Both the position numbers and the translations under genes were made by a program. This document shows positions 7,530 through 17,929 of a DNA stretch of 64,000 nucleotides, in pieces; positions within the stretch are counted from its first letter, which is position 1, and each line of letters starts with the position of its first letter. Under the pieces are notes generated by a model. The model was not told the origin of the DNA. It saw only the letters and a list, made by a program, of their open reading frames with translations, and did no database searches. This stretch comes from Levilactobacillus andaensis (GTDB lineage Bacteria > Bacillota > Bacilli > Lactobacillales > Lactobacillaceae), in assembly GCF_016861695.1 (NCBI RefSeq), contig NZ_BOLP01000007.1, positions 62,001-126,000 on the forward strand. The letters are read 5' to 3'.

Positions 7530-9440
7530 CTAGTTCACTTTGGCAATCTTACCCTGTTCGATATAAACGCTCAGAATGGCGATATCAGCGGGATTGACCC
7601 CACTGATCCGGCTAGCCTGCGCTAACGTTTCGGGTTGAATCTTCTTTAATTTTTGGTGAGCTTCGGTTGCGAGACCGTCGATGGCATCGTAGTCGATCTT
7701 AGCGGGGATAGCCTTGGCCTCCATCCGCTTCAACTTGGCCACGTTGTCCTCGGCCTTCTTGATGTAGCCCGCATACTTCAGTGACACTTCGATTTCCTCA
7801 ATGATGTGCCGGTCCAAAGGCTGTTCTGGTGCCGGAATGAACTGTAGCAACGTTTGGTAATCGACGTACGGCCGCCGTAAGAAGACTGCGGCTAACACGC
7901 CATCTTGAAGTGGCTTGTCGCCGTGACTCTCAATAAAGGCGTTGATGGCGTCATTGGGCTTGATACGAATGCTGTTCAACCGTTCGATTTCGGCCTTCAA
8001 AGCTGCCTTTTTAGCCAAGAAGTCGGCGTAGCGTTCGTCGCTGATCAGACCTAATTCATGACCCTTCGCCGTCAAACGCAGGTCGGCGTTATCGTGCCGC
8101 AAAATCAATCGGTATTCTGCCCGACTCGTCAGCAGACGGTAAGGCTCTTTGGTTCCCTTGGTCACCAAGTCATCGACCATGACACCAATGTAGGCGTCGG
8201 AACGCTTCAACGTAAAGCCTGGCTTACCCAGTGCCCGCAACCCGGCATTGATCCCGGCTAACAGACCCTGACCAGCAGCTTCTTCGTAACCGGAAGTCCC
8301 GTTCGTTTGACCCGCAGTAAACAGGTTCTTTAACGGCTTCGTTTCCAACGTTGGCCGCAATTGGTAAGGGGAAACAACATCGTATTCGATGGCGTAACCT
8401 GGCCGCATCATTTGCGCGTCTTCTAGCCCCTTGATGGAGTGAAGAATCTTCTGTTGAACTTCTTCTGGCATCGAGGTTGAAAGGCCTTGGACGTACCATT
8501 CATCAGTGTTTCGGCCTTCTGGTTCCAAGAAGAGTTGGTGCCGTGGCTTGTCAGCGAACCGCACGATTTTATCTTCAATGGACGGGCAGTAACGAGGGCC
8601 GACCCCTTCGATAACACCCGTAAACATTGGGGCGCGGTCGAGGTTGGCCTTGATGATCTCATGCGTCTTTTGGTTCGTGTACGTCAACCAGCAAGACAGC
8701 TGATTCTTGATGTCGATGTAGGCACTGTCTGGCGTTGTGAAGCTAAAGTGGTTCGGCTCCTTGTCCCCAGGCTGTTCCTCGGTCTCATCGTAGTGAATCG
8801 TGTTGCCGTCGACCCGTGGTGGCGTCCCAGTCTTGAACCGTTCGAGGTCAAAACCGTACTTCGGCAGGTTAGCCGTCAATTTGTTGGCGGGTTGGGAGTT
8901 GTTCGGACCAGACGAATACATCAGTTCCCCGATGATGATCTTGCCGCGAGCAGCGGTCCCAGCCGCAATAACCACAGCCTTGGCGCTGTAACGCGCACCG
9001 GTGTTGGTGATGACCCCTTTGCAGGCGCCGTCTTCTACGATCAAATCGTCCACAATTCCCTGACGCAGGGTCAAGTTAGGCTCGCGTTCGATGGTGTGCT
9101 TCATTTCGGCATGGTAGGCGTGCTTGTCGGCTTGAGCGCGTAAGGCACGGACGGCCGGTCCCTTACCGGTGTTCAGCATCCGCATCTGCACGTAAGTCTT
9201 ATCGATATTGCGGCCCATTTCGCCACCTAATGCATCGATTTCACGAACGACGATACCCTTTGCGGGGCCACCGACAGACGGGTTACATGGCATAAAGGCC
9301 ACCATGTCCAAGTTGATCGTCATTAATAAGGTTTTGTTTCCCATCCGGGCGGCAGCTAATGCGGCTTCACTACCAGCATGGCCGGCTCCCACGACGATAA
9401 CGTCGTAGTCCTGACCGGGATATTCAATTACTTCAGTCAT
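7530..9440 (-). CDS. mnmG: tRNA uridine 5-carboxymethylaminomethyl modification enzyme MnmG (GidA)
   Basis: A 636-residue FAD-dependent enzyme. With MnmE it installs the cmnm5 group on the wobble uridine of tRNAs reading split codon boxes. The FAD-binding motif [17 protein letters not shown] lies at about residue 14. The family blocks [23 protein letters not shown] and YCPSIEDK follow in order, and the C-terminal helical domain ends in [10 protein letters not shown] chose ATG 9440, with GGAGGGAAAG just upstream; an in-frame upstream start at 9470 lacks a site. It is downstream of mnmE in the same direction, the usual pairing. Confidence 0.97.
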   Translation of the reverse strand: MTEVIEYPGQDYDVIVVGAGHAGSEAALAAARMGNKTLLMTINLDMVAFMPCNPSVGGPAKGIVVREIDALGGEMGRNIDKTYVQMRMLNTGKGPAVRALRAQADKHAYHAEMKHTIEREPNLTLRQGIVDDLIVEDGACKGVITNTGARYSAKAVVIAAGTAARGKIIIGELMYSSGPNNSQPANKLTANLPKYGFDLERFKTGTPPRVDGNTIHYDETEEQPGDKEPNHFSFTTPDSAYIDIKNQLSCWLTYTNQKTHEIIKANLDRAPMFTGVIEGVGPRYCPSIEDKIVRFADKPRHQLFLEPEGRNTDEWYVQGLSTSMPEEVQQKILHSIKGLEDAQMMRPGYAIEYDVVSPYQLRPTLETKPLKNLFTAGQTNGTSGYEEAAGQGLLAGINAGLRALGKPGFTLKRSDAYIGVMVDDLVTKGTKEPYRLLTSRAEYRLILRHDNADLRLTAKGHELGLISDERYADFLAKKAALKAEIERLNSIRIKPNDAINAFIESHGDKPLQDGVLAAVFLRRPYVDYQTLLQFIPAPEQPLDRHIIEEIEVSLKYAGYIKKAEDNVAKLKRMEAKAIPAKIDYDAIDGLATEAHQKLKKIQPETLAQASRISGVNPADIAILSVYIEQGKIAKVN

Positions 9441-9525
9441 TGGTTCTTTCCCTCCATGCTTAACTGCCACTGACGGCGGCTAAACGGTCTCTTTTGATTT
9501 TATTTTTAAATAGAATAGATTTAGG

Positions 9526-10920
9526 TTATTTCCCTAAACAGAACTGGCTAAACAACTGGTCGAGCAGTTCGTCTTGGTAGCTATCCCCGGTGATTTCACC
9601 GAGTAGGTCCCAGGCGCGCGTCATGTCGATCTGCACTAGGTCGACCGGCATCCCCGCAGCGATTCCACTCTGAACGTCCGTCAAGGCATCGCTGGCTTGA
9701 TGGAGCAGGCCAATGTGCCGGGCGTTCGTGACCATCACGTTGTTTTGATTGGACTCGATGCCTTCATCGAAGAACAGGTGGGCGATGGTGCCTTCCAGCT
9801 GATCCATCCCCGTGCTCTGCAGAATCGACGTTTCAATGATCGGGCTATTCCCAGCAGCGGCCTTCACCGCGTCCAGATCCAGCTTCATTGGCAGGTCCGT
9901 CTTGTTCAAAATGAGGATTCGTTGCGTGTCGGCTGTGGCCTTCAGTAACGCCTTGTCTTCAGCGGTCAATGCTTCACTGGCATTCAAGACCAGCATCACC
10001 AAATCAGCGGTGTTGATGGCCTTCCGCGAGCGTTCGACCCCAATCTTTTCGACCTTATCCGTGGTATCGCGAATACCGGCCGTGTCGATCAGCTTCAATG
10101 GCACCCCTTTGACGTTCACGTATTCCTCGATCACATCACGCGTGGTCCCAGCAACGTCGGTCACGATGGCCTTGTCTTCATGCAGCAGGTGGTTGAGCAA
10201 ACTACTCTTCCCCACGTTCGGCCGGCCAACAATGGCGGTGGCGAGGCCTTCACGCAAGACCTTCCCTTGCTTAGCGGTCGCGAGCAGCACTTTGATCTGC
10301 TTTTGGACCTCTTGGGCCTTCTCCAGCAACATCTTGGTCGTCATCGTTTCCACGTCGTCGTACTCGGGGTAGTCGATGTTGACTTCCACTTGGGCTAGCG
10401 CATCCAAGATGTCTTGCCGCAAGTTTCTAATCAAATGAGACAAATTTCCGTCTAATTGGTCTAAAGCAACCTTCATAGACTTGTCCGTTTTCGCCCGAAT
10501 CAGATCCATCACGGATTCCGCCTGGGTCAAATCGATTCGCCCATTGAGAAAGGCCCGCTTGGTGTACTCGCCGGGTTCAGCCAACCGCGCGCCGTAACTC
10601 AAGCACAGCTGTAAGATCCGGTTCGTGGCCACGATACCACCGTGACAGTTGATCTCGATAATGTCTTCCTTGGTGTACGTCTTGGGTGCCCGCATCACGG
10701 TCGCCATGACCTCATCGACTTCTTCACCGTTCTCCGGGTCGATAATGTGGCCGTAGTGAATCGTGTGGGTGGCCGCTTTGGTCAAGTCAGCCCCCTTAAA
10801 CAGCTTTTCTGCAACGTCAAAGACCTCTTCACCGCTCAACCGAATGATGGAGATGCCCCCCTCACCAGGTGGGGTCGAAATTGCCGCAATCGTATCAAAT
10901 TCTGTGGTCGTGACTGCCAT
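9526..10920 (-). CDS. mnmE: tRNA modification GTPase MnmE (TrmE)
   Basis: A 464-residue protein with the three MnmE parts: an N-terminal formyl-THF-binding domain ([20 protein letters not shown]), a helical domain, and an inserted Ras-like G domain with [12 protein letters not shown] (P-loop, about residue 228), DVAGTTRD (G2), DTAG (G3) and NKTD (G4). It ends in CLGK, the C-terminal CxGK motif whose cysteine is needed for modification. It partners with MnmG encoded 85 bp downstream. The start ATG has AGGAGG 8 bases upstream. Confidence 0.97.
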   Translation of the reverse strand: MAVTTTEFDTIAAISTPPGEGGISIIRLSGEEVFDVAEKLFKGADLTKAATHTIHYGHIIDPENGEEVDEVMATVMRAPKTYTKEDIIEINCHGGIVATNRILQLCLSYGARLAEPGEYTKRAFLNGRIDLTQAESVMDLIRAKTDKSMKVALDQLDGNLSHLIRNLRQDILDALAQVEVNIDYPEYDDVETMTTKMLLEKAQEVQKQIKVLLATAKQGKVLREGLATAIVGRPNVGKSSLLNHLLHEDKAIVTDVAGTTRDVIEEYVNVKGVPLKLIDTAGIRDTTDKVEKIGVERSRKAINTADLVMLVLNASEALTAEDKALLKATADTQRILILNKTDLPMKLDLDAVKAAAGNSPIIETSILQSTGMDQLEGTIAHLFFDEGIESNQNNVMVTNARHIGLLHQASDALTDVQSGIAAGMPVDLVQIDMTRAWDLLGEITGDSYQDELLDQLFSQFCLGK

Positions 10921-11151
10921 GAGCCATCCTCCTTGTTCTTTTCAATGTTGGTTCTTACCTCAAGTTTAGCGACCCATCGCCTAATAATGACTATCAACAG
11001 GCCTGGTGTATCATTTAACGCCATAAAAAAAAGCACCTACTCCACGCCACCTAACTGTGCGCGGATAAAGTACTTTCACTACTTTATCATAAACTTGATA
11101 AGAATGATTGTCTTCACTATAAGGGCAATCGGTCGTTTTGTCAAACGGAAA

Positions 11152-11937
11152 CTATGACGGTTCGATCACAACGGCGCGGTGTGGCTCTTTGCCGGCCGAG
11201 TACGTCGTCACGTGGCGGTTCTTCGCCAGGACCGCGTGAATCTGTTTCCGTTCAAATGACGGCATCGGGTCTAAATAGATCGGCTTCCCGGTCGCCACCA
11301 CTTCCCGCGCGGTACTTTCGGCCAGACGCATCAAGGTTGCCGCCCGCCGTTCCCGGTAGCCCGCCACGTCCAGTTCCAAATCAACGTGGGCAGCGCCATG
11401 ATGGTTCAAGAACAGTTGACCCAGGCTCTGTAACGCATTGATTGTCCGACCATGTTTCCCGATCAGCAGGCCTTCCTTATCCGTGGTAAATTCTAGGCGG
11501 ACTTGGCGATGAGCCGTGTTCTCAACGTCTAGCGTCGCGTCAATGCCCAGTTGTTCCACGATGTTTGCCAGGTAATCCTGAACGGCGTCGACGGCCGCCT
11601 CGCGTTGCTCACGGCGCTCCTCAAGGGTCACCGTTGGTTCGGCTGGTTGGTCCTCGGTTGGTGTGGCTGCCACCGGTGCCGGTTGTGCTTTGGCTGGTCG
11701 CGCTGGCTTGACGGCGGCACTACTCGTCTTGGCGGCGACTGGCTGCTTAGCCGCTTCACTGGCTGCTGCAACGGGTTTCAAGACCACGTCGACCATCGCA
11801 TCGCGCCGGCCGATACCAAACAAACCCTTACGTGGCGCCGTGACCACCTTCGTCATCACCTGGTCACGACGGCTGTTCAATGCGGCTAGTCCCGCTTCGA
11901 TCGCCGCTGCTTCCGTTTTCCCCGTAAAGATCGTCAT
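11152..11937 (-). CDS. jag: Jag/KhpB RNA-binding protein (Jag-N, KH, R3H)
   Basis: A 261-residue protein. Residues 1-50 form the Jag-N domain (KGLFGIGRRDAMVDV). Then comes an Ala/Pro-rich linker of about 55 residues. A KH domain carries the GKHGRTINALQSL loop, and a C-terminal R3H domain carries ERKQIHAVLAKN and GKEPHRAVVIEP. KhpB with KhpA binds many RNAs and influences cell elongation and division in related cocci. The usual neighbour yidC lies upstream but is separated by 370 bp and a terminator, so jag probably has its own promoter. An A/T-rich weak hairpin at about 11021-11060 may end the transcript. Confidence 0.93.
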   Translation of the reverse strand: MTIFTGKTEAAAIEAGLAALNSRRDQVMTKVVTAPRKGLFGIGRRDAMVDVVLKPVAAASEAAKQPVAAKTSSAAVKPARPAKAQPAPVAATPTEDQPAEPTVTLEERREQREAAVDAVQDYLANIVEQLGIDATLDVENTAHRQVRLEFTTDKEGLLIGKHGRTINALQSLGQLFLNHHGAAHVDLELDVAGYRERRAATLMRLAESTAREVVATGKPIYLDPMPSFERKQIHAVLAKNRHVTTYSAGKEPHRAVVIEPS

Positions 11938-12308
11938 CGTTTATTCCTCCCGTGTCTATTCGCTAAATTTTAGTATACCATAACGACCGTCAGGCACTGC
12001 GCAATCCGTCTAAAATTACAGAAATCTCTACCGTCGCTTTCGCTAGAAAATCAGCATCAAAAATTAACGGTCACTCTTAAGAATCCCTTAAAATCAGGGA
12101 TTCCATCCACCAATTCGGTCAAAAATTTCGTTAGTAACCATGTAGGCGGCTACGACAACCGAAAAAGTCATTTTGATTTTAGCAAAGTAACCATTGAACC
12201 GGTAAGGAGGTGTTATCCGTTCTACAATTCTTGCGTCAAAACTCGTTCTTTGACAACAAAAAAACCGCTCGGAAATAACCGAACGGCGAGAAATGCATTT
12301 TTTAGATG
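11938..12308. other. Intergenic region between yidC and jag
   Basis: About 370 bp without a gene. A perfect 8-bp hairpin (GAATCCCT at 12081-12088 with AGGGATTC at 12096-12103) lacks a T-tail. The yidC terminator lies at the right end. A strong ribosome-binding-like AAGGAGGTG at 12205 on the plus strand leads only to a short reading frame and is not annotated. Confidence 0.4.
12257..12292 (-). terminator. Terminator of the rpmH-rnpA-yidC transcript
   Basis: CGCTCGG and CCGAACG pair around AAATAA, and the minus strand then has a seven-T run. It lies 17 bp after the yidC stop codon. Confidence 0.8.
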
Positions 12309-13151
12309 TTATTTACGTTTGCTTTGCTTAGCACGCCGCATTGCTTTTTTCACAGTGCGTTCGTGTTCGGCTTTGACCTTTTCCTTTTGATCGCGTTCCG
12401 CTTGAATCTTCCACGGATTTTGAATCAATAGGGTTTGGCCCACTTGGAAGACGTAAGAAACCGTCCAGTACAACGACAGTGATGAGGCGACGTTCATGGC
12501 GGTAAAGAAGACCACCACGGGCATCCCGACGATCATCATCGTGTTCATGGAGTTAGTCTCTGGCGCGGACTTCGTCGTTAACCACGAACTCAAGAACGTG
12601 GCTAAGGCTGCCAAAATCGGCAAAATGAAGTACGGGTCCTTGTGACCAAGTTGCAGCCACAGGAACGTCCCAGACCGCAGAACGGCTGTCCGCCAAATGG
12701 CTTGATACAGTGCCCAGATAATGGGCAATTGAACCAAGGCTGGTAAACAACCCATCATTGGATTGATGCCGGCTTCAGAGTACAGCTTTTGCTGTTCTGA
12801 CTGAAGTTTGGCCATCGTTTCTCTGTCTTTAGACGAATACTTTTTCTGTAATGCTTTTAATTGGGGTTGAACCTCTTGGGTCTTCCGCATGCTACGCGTT
12901 TGGAAGATCATCAGTGGTAGCAGGATGATCCGGATAATGATCGTAAAGATGATGATCCCGATCCCGTAACTATTACCGAAGAAATGAGCCAACCAGATAA
13001 TCGCCCGCGAGAAGTTTAGAACGATCAGGCCGTCCCAGATCCCGGTACTTTGATTCGTAATTGGCTTATTGCTACAAGCGGAAAGGATGAACACTAAACC
13101 CACAATGCCCAGCATCAGTAGGGTGCGTTTGTACTTTTTCACGTTTTTCAC
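12309..13151 (-). CDS. yidC: Membrane protein insertase YidC/OxaA (lipoprotein form)
   Basis: A 280-residue membrane insertase that helps place membrane proteins from the Sec translocon and alone. The N-terminal signal ends in a lipobox (LSAC, Cys about residue 26), typical of Gram-positive YidC. The conserved core follows: IIIRIILLPLMIFQTRSM, the NPMMGCLPALVQLPI segment and the final helices. The tail is Lys/Arg-rich for ribosome contact. It starts with GTG 13151, only 2 bases after the rnpA stop, and its ribosome-binding site GAGGAAT lies inside rnpA, so the genes are translationally linked. A second GTG three codons later is an alternative. Confidence 0.96.
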   Translation of the reverse strand: MKNVKKYKRTLLMLGIVGLVFILSACSNKPITNQSTGIWDGLIVLNFSRAIIWLAHFFGNSYGIGIIIFTIIIRIILLPLMIFQTRSMRKTQEVQPQLKALQKKYSSKDRETMAKLQSEQQKLYSEAGINPMMGCLPALVQLPIIWALYQAIWRTAVLRSGTFLWLQLGHKDPYFILPILAALATFLSSWLTTKSAPETNSMNTMMIVGMPVVVFFTAMNVASSLSLYWTVSYVFQVGQTLLIQNPWKIQAERDQKEKVKAEHERTVKKAMRRAKQSKRK

Positions 13152-13153
13152 GT

Positions 13154-13510
13154 TTATTCCTCGCTATAGCTGGAATCCAGCAGTTTAGCCAGCTTCAGTA
13201 CGTGCACCAGGCTGCGTTTCGCGTCGGGCATGGCAATGCCATCCGCACGGGGCCGAGCAATGACGAGAAAGTCTACATCTTGTTTCAGATAAGGCTTTAA
13301 CTCGAGCAAACTCTGCCGAATGCGGCGCTTCACCCAGTTACGGTGAACGGCGTTACCAATCTTTTTCCCAACAGAAATGCCGACCCGGAAGTGCGGCTGA
13401 TCTGGTTTTTCCATTGAATACACCACGAATTGCCGATTAGCGACTGAATTCCTGGTTTCAAAGACCTGCTGAAATTCCGCTTCTTTCTTAATGCGGTAAG
13501 ATTTTCGCAT
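13154..13510 (-). CDS. rnpA: Ribonuclease P protein component
   Basis: A 118-residue basic protein that binds the RNase P RNA and supports 5' maturation of tRNAs. The family signature is present: the RNR-type motif [16 protein letters not shown] in the middle, and [15 protein letters not shown] before it. Its position between rpmH and yidC is canonical in Firmicutes. It starts at ATG 13510 with GGAGATGC upstream. Confidence 0.97.
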   Translation of the reverse strand: MRKSYRIKKEAEFQQVFETRNSVANRQFVVYSMEKPDQPHFRVGISVGKKIGNAVHRNWVKRRIRQSLLELKPYLKQDVDFLVIARPRADGIAMPDAKRSLVHVLKLAKLLDSSYSEE

Positions 13511-13582
13511 GGTGCATCTCCAAAATTCTCAACTATTTTTCAGTCCGCGGGGAATTGGTGTCCCAGTCACTCCGCAGATAAA

Positions 13583-13612
13583 ATAAAAAGACCACTGAAC
13601 CATCAGCGGCCT
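13583..13612 (-). terminator. Hairpin between rpmH and rnpA (terminator or attenuator)
   Basis: On the minus strand CCGCTGA and TTCAGTGG pair (one G-T) around TGG and are followed by TCTTTTTATTTT directly after the rpmH stop codon. Incomplete termination here would set rpmH expression above rnpA and yidC, which is inference. Confidence 0.65.
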
Positions 13613-13745
13613 ATGCAGACAATACTTTACGTCCCTTTTGACGGCGACGTGCTAATACTTGACGGCCATTGCTAGTGCTCATGCGCTTGCGGAAGCCGTG
13701 GACACGTGAACGGTGACGTTTCTTTGGTTGGAAAGTACGTTTCAT
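13611..13745 (-). CDS. rpmH: 50S ribosomal protein L34
   Basis: A 44-residue, very basic protein beginning [18 protein letters not shown] and ending in QKGRKVLSA, which is L34. It starts at ATG 13745, with GAGAGGAGAAC upstream. It is the first gene leftward of oriC and heads the minus-strand block, as in most bacteria. Confidence 0.98.
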   Translation of the reverse strand: MKRTFQPKKRHRSRVHGFRKRMSTSNGRQVLARRRQKGRKVLSA

Positions 13746-14286
13746 GGTAAGTTCTCCTCTCTTAACGATGACTATTTATTTTTCATCTGACAGTGCCAGA
13801 CAAACACTAAATGCATTTCCTGAATATACTATCATAAAAAACGTCAAATTGAAACAGCAACTTTAAATTTCCAAGAAAAAGTTGTCCCCGGATAAATTTG
13901 TTTCATGCACTTAGCCTGTGGATAACTTGCGGATTTCAAAAAAGTTATTTGCGACTTGCTAACTGGGTTATCCACTGTTCCACAGGCTGTTTACTTTTAA
14001 AAATTAAGCTTTGTTAATTATGTGGATAACTTGTGAAACACTTGATACTATCACTTTTGTAGTCCACCATGTCCTGTGCATAACTAGTTATTCAAAAAGT
14101 TATGCACCGTTCTTGACCACCCTGTGGATAACTCTTTCCACTTCCTGTGAAACAATTATGCACACCCAACAATAGCCTGTGGAAAACTTTTTTCCTTCAT
14201 GCTACACTGAATGTACGTTTTCTTTTTGGGGGTCATACTCCCAATGGATAAATGAGTTTGTAAACTAAAAATAGGGGGATACCTCA
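13746..14286. other. oriC part 1: DnaA-box array upstream of dnaA
   Basis: No gene between rpmH and dnaA. Perfect or near-perfect DnaA boxes (TGTGGATAA / TTATCCACA family) lie at 13917-13925, 13968-13976 (TTATCCACT), 14021-14029, 14075-14083 (TGTGCATAA), 14100-14108 (TTATGCACC), 14123-14131, 14156-14164 (TTATGCACA) and 14178-14186 (TGTGGAAAA). Eight boxes in 270 bp, in both orientations, match the incA/incB-type half of a bipartite Firmicute origin. Promoters of rpmH and dnaA must also lie here, so DnaA binding would be expected to repress dnaA. Confidence 0.92.
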
Positions 14287-15645
14287 GTGCCAGAAATGTC
14301 AGATTTGTGGGCTGGCATCCAAAAGTTGTTTAAGGACAATTACGCACCAACGACCTACTCAACTTGGATCGAAACAGCCAAGCCGATTTCTTTAATCGGC
14401 AACAAATTAACTTTGGAACTTCCATCACCCCTGCATCGTGATTACTGGAATAACCAACATTTGGACCAGCAATTGATAGAATACGCATACCAAACCACTC
14501 ACGAAGATATTCAACCCGAACTCATTTTAGAGGGTGAACGCCAGCAACAAGCGACGCTCAAAGCCAAATCTGGCACCCTAGACGGCGCGATCATGAATGA
14601 ACCGACGCCAACTTTTATGAAGGAAACGGCCTTGAATCCCCGCTACACGTTTGACACTTTCGTCATCGGTAAAGGTAACCAAATGGCCCATGCTGCGGCC
14701 TTGGTTGTCTCTGAAGAACCTGGTAAAATGTACAATCCCCTCTTCTTCTACGGTGGCGTCGGTCTGGGTAAGACCCACTTGATGCATGCGATCGGCAATA
14801 AAATGCTTGAAGCGCATCCGGACACCAAGATCAAGTACGTCACCAGCGAGGCCTTCACGAATGACTTTATTAATGCGATTCAAACTCGGACGCAGGAGCA
14901 GTTCCGTCAGGAGTACCGTAACGTTGATCTGCTGCTAGTCGATGATATTCAATTCTTCGCTAATAAGGAAGGAACGCAAGAAGAGTTCTTCCATACATTT
15001 AATGCCCTCTACGCCGCCGAAAAACAAATCGTGCTGACGTCTGACCGGCTACCAAATGAGATTCCTAAGCTCCAAGACCGCCTAGTTTCGCGGTTTGTTT
15101 GGGGTCTTTCGGTCGATATCACGCCGCCAGACTTGGAGACGCGAATCGCCATTCTTAGAAACAAAGCCGATGCCGACCAGATCGACATCCCCGACGACAC
15201 TTTAAGTTACATCGCCGGGCAGATTGACTCTAACGTCCGTGAACTCGAAGGGGCCTTGGCTCGTGTTCAGGCTTATCATCAACTGATGCATCAGCCGATC
15301 ACGACCGACCTCGCCGCCGAAGCGCTCAAGAGCTTGAATCTCCTTAACGCCAGCGATGCCGTGACGATTCCGGTGATTCAAAACCGGGTTGCTGACTATT
15401 TCCACGTGTCTCTCAAGGACCTCAAGGGAAAGAAACGCAAGAAAATGATCGTCATGCCCCGGCAAATCGCCATGTACCTCTCGCGCGAACTGACGGAGGC
15501 GTCATTGCCCCGTATCGGAAACGAATTTGGCGGTAAAGACCATACGACCGTCATTCACGCCTACGATAAAATCGCTGCTTCGCTCAAGACGGACCCCGAA
15601 CTCCAAAAGGATATCGAGAATCTCCGCAATGAGCTCCACCAATAA
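14287..15645 (+). CDS. dnaA: Chromosomal replication initiator DnaA
   Basis: A 452-residue AAA+ initiator. Domain I covers about residues 1-90. The AAA+ domain has Walker [11 protein letters not shown] near residue 156 and Walker [10 protein letters not shown] near 216. Domain IV binds DnaA boxes through the signature [15 protein letters not shown] near residue 415. ATP-bound DnaA assembles on the boxes either side of this gene and melts the origin. The start is GTG 14287 with AGGGGGAT upstream; an ATG three codons later is possible. DnaA boxes flank the gene, so autoregulation is likely. Confidence 0.98.
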   Translation: MPEMSDLWAGIQKLFKDNYAPTTYSTWIETAKPISLIGNKLTLELPSPLHRDYWNNQHLDQQLIEYAYQTTHEDIQPELILEGERQQQATLKAKSGTLDGAIMNEPTPTFMKETALNPRYTFDTFVIGKGNQMAHAAALVVSEEPGKMYNPLFFYGGVGLGKTHLMHAIGNKMLEAHPDTKIKYVTSEAFTNDFINAIQTRTQEQFRQEYRNVDLLLVDDIQFFANKEGTQEEFFHTFNALYAAEKQIVLTSDRLPNEIPKLQDRLVSRFVWGLSVDITPPDLETRIAILRNKADADQIDIPDDTLSYIAGQIDSNVRELEGALARVQAYHQLMHQPITTDLAAEALKSLNLLNASDAVTIPVIQNRVADYFHVSLKDLKGKKRKKMIVMPRQIAMYLSRELTEASLPRIGNEFGGKDHTTVIHAYDKIAASLKTDPELQKDIENLRNELHQ

Positions 15646-15963
15646 GCAAAGAATCGTCCGGGTCTCTACGTTAAACCGAGACGGGCTCGCGGCGATCTTT
15701 TTGTGACTAACTGGCGTATGATAAAATTAAGCCGTGTCAGCAGGAGCCACCATTTTTCCGTGGGTGCATACCCAACGAGGAAATGACGGGTGTGGATAAA
15801 AAAGGAAAAGGTCAAAAGTTATCCACAAGTTATCCACAGGTGGAAAAGCTAGTAACACAAGGCCTTCTCTAAAGTTATCCACAGAATACACCGCTCTACT
15901 ACGGCTACTATCTTTTTCTTTTAATTAAGTAAATAGCGCACCACACAAAGGAGTGTTCAAAAT
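15646..15963. other. oriC part 2: DnaA boxes, DnaA-trio-like repeat and AT-rich unwinding region
   Basis: Between dnaA and dnaN lie perfect boxes at 15791-15799 (TGTGGATAA), 15819-15827, 15830-15838 and 15875-15883 (all TTATCCACA). After the last box comes a short GC-containing spacer, then CTACTACGGCTACTATCT (15896-15913), then a T-rich run. This order (box, GC spacer, triplet repeats, AT-rich DNA) is that of the basal unwinding system described in Bacillus subtilis. Confidence 0.9.
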
Positions 15964-17103
15964 ATGAAATTCACCATCAACCGGCAAGCGTTCACTGCAG
16001 AACTCAATAACGTTTCCCGGGCAATCTCATCCAAGACAACGATTCCGATACTGACAGGGTTAAAGATCGTTGCCAGCGATGCGGGCTTACTGCTAACAGG
16101 TTCCAATGCCGACATTTCAATTGAATCGTTGATCAGAGCTGACGATCCAGATGTTGGCTTAAGCATTGATGAACCCGGTTCAATCGTACTAACCGCCCGT
16201 TTCTTCGGTGAAATCGTTAAGAAGTTGCCTGAAAAGGAACTGACCGTTACCGTTAAGGACGGTTTCCAAACCGAAATCACGTCTGGCGCCGCGTCCTTTA
16301 ACATCAATGGTCAAGACGCCAACAACTATCCGCATTTACCAGAGATCGACGCCGCGGATTCCGTTGTGCTGTCCGGGGCCGTCTTCAAGGAACTGATCAG
16401 CCAAACGGTTATCGCCGTTTCCAACCAAGAGAGTCGCCCAATCTTAACTGGGGTCCACTTTGTCTTGGCCGACAACCAATTTTTGGCGGTCGCCACGGAT
16501 AGTCACCGGTTGAGCCAACGGCAAATTGAACTGCCAACACCAAGTAACGCAACGTTTGATGTGATCATCCCCGGGAAGAGTTTGACTGAATTATCCCGGA
16601 TGATCGGTGATGACGATAGCGACGTGAAGATGCAGTTCTCCGAAAACCAAGTCCTGTTCTTACTTGGCGACACGTCGTTCTACTCCCGCTTGCTAGAAGG
16701 GAACTACCCTGATACGTTCCGGTTGATCCCTAAGGAAGCCTCAACCACGGTTGAATTCGAAGCACCAGAATTACTGGCGGCTGTCGAACGGGCCTCACTG
16801 TTGTCTCACGAATCCCGGAACAACGTAGTTAAGCTGACGTTGACGCCAGCCGATAATCAGGTCACCATCTTCAGTAACTCACCCGATGTCGGAAACGTTG
16901 AAGAAGACTTGGCCCCCAAGGATCTGACCGGTGATGACCTCGAAATTTCGTTTAACCCCGATTACATGAAGGATGCGTTGCGGTCATTTGGTCAAGCGAC
17001 GATTCGCGTGGCCTTTACTTCCGCATTGCGGCCCTTCACGTTGGTCCCAACGGAAGACACGAGCAACTTTATCCAGCTGATCACGCCAGTCCGGACGTTC
17101 TAG
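15964..17103 (+). CDS. dnaN: DNA polymerase III beta sliding clamp
   Basis: A 379-residue clamp of three repeated folds that encircles DNA and tethers polymerase. Conserved segments include TTIPILTGLKI near residue 26, RPILTGVHFVLADNQ in domain 2, TDSHRLSQR, and the C-terminal ALRPFTLVPTED. Length and position after dnaA are canonical. AAAGGAG lies 9 bases before ATG 15964, and the spacer upstream is the second half of oriC. Confidence 0.98.
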   Translation: MKFTINRQAFTAELNNVSRAISSKTTIPILTGLKIVASDAGLLLTGSNADISIESLIRADDPDVGLSIDEPGSIVLTARFFGEIVKKLPEKELTVTVKDGFQTEITSGAASFNINGQDANNYPHLPEIDAADSVVLSGAVFKELISQTVIAVSNQESRPILTGVHFVLADNQFLAVATDSHRLSQRQIELPTPSNATFDVIIPGKSLTELSRMIGDDDSDVKMQFSENQVLFLLGDTSFYSRLLEGNYPDTFRLIPKEASTTVEFEAPELLAAVERASLLSHESRNNVVKLTLTPADNQVTIFSNSPDVGNVEEDLAPKDLTGDDLEISFNPDYMKDALRSFGQATIRVAFTSALRPFTLVPTEDTSNFIQLITPVRTF

Positions 17104-17701
17104 ACTGGTTTTTAACTGAAATTAAAGACGTATTCCGCGATTTTCTTGCGCGGCATGCGTCTTTTTTTTACGGAGAAATTAAAGCGCGGCTGTGGATAAC
17201 TTCGCGGGCGATCACTGGTCACCACGAGGCGTGGCTAACTATCCGATCCGCAGAAACCACGTTCCGTTATTTTTAGACGAGCCTCAGTTGGCAGGCGTTC
17301 CTTAAAATGTTTATCAAAATCATAAACACAGTTCTGATTGGCTGAAAAATAGGGCGATCGAGCCGGTCATTCTCGCTATAAATAAAATACTAAAGCCCAC
17401 CGTCTTCATTTCTTCCAGCACTCGTGAAAACCGTGTAAAACTTGGGTCGAAATCCGTTACTTGCGTGCGCACATGCCGGCTGATTTTTAGCGAAATTGGG
17501 TGGTTGCTGATTTTGCGGCCAAAAATAGCCGTTTTTCGTTTGAACGGCGCTCATTTTAATTCTGAGCAAATCTATAGCATTTTCACCAAAAATATCAAGA
17601 ATGGGTCAAATCGGCTGAGAGCGCAAAAATAAGGTAACTAATCTGTACCTTTGCCGTAAAAAGCGGTATAATATAAGAGAAGAAAATTAAGGGGTGAAAT
17701 T
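17104..17701. other. Intergenic region between dnaN and yaaA
   Basis: About 600 bp without a gene. It holds the dnaN terminator at the left, one perfect DnaA box (TGTGGATAA, 17191-17199), and a TATAAT box near 17668 that could belong to the yaaA-recF-gyrB promoter. The remaining 400 bp, with several runs of four A or T next to CG-containing words, shows no open frame of interest. Confidence 0.5.
17126..17170 (+). terminator. Terminator of dnaA-dnaN
   Basis: AAAGACG-TCCGCG and CGCGG-CGTCTTT pair across a TTTTCTTG loop and end in eight T. Confidence 0.85.
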
Positions 17702-17929
17702 GTGAAAAAAGAAGTTTTCATTGACACGCCCTACATCACTTTGGGCCAGATGCTCAAGGAAGAATCCGTTATTAGTACTGGCGGTCAAGCCAAGTGGTAT
17801 TTGCGGGAAAACACCGTGAACGTCAACGACGAACCAGATGATCGACGGGGCCGTAAGCTGTATCCAGACGATACGGTCGATGTTCCTGATGCAGGCTCAT
17901 TTGTTATACGCTCAAAGCAGGGTGAATAA
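17702..17929 (+). CDS. yaaA: S4-domain RNA-binding protein YaaA (RlbA)
   Basis: A 75-residue protein made of one S4-like RNA-binding fold ([19 protein letters not shown] then [18 protein letters not shown]). Homologues always sit between dnaN and recF in Firmicutes and are thought to act in ribosome biogenesis. It starts with GTG 17702 and its stop overlaps the recF start (TAATG), so translation is coupled. Confidence 0.93.
   Translation: MKKEVFIDTPYITLGQMLKEESVISTGGQAKWYLRENTVNVNDEPDDRRGRKLYPDDTVDVPDAGSFVIRSKQGE

Noticed and set aside
8487-9143. Long plus-strand open frame opposite mnmG
   Set aside because: Complement of a highly conserved gene; its codon pattern is the mirror of mnmG and it has no motif or ribosome-binding site.
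12200-12260. Short plus-strand frame after AAGGAGGTG between yidC and jag
   Set aside because: Only about 15 codons, and it overlaps the yidC terminator.
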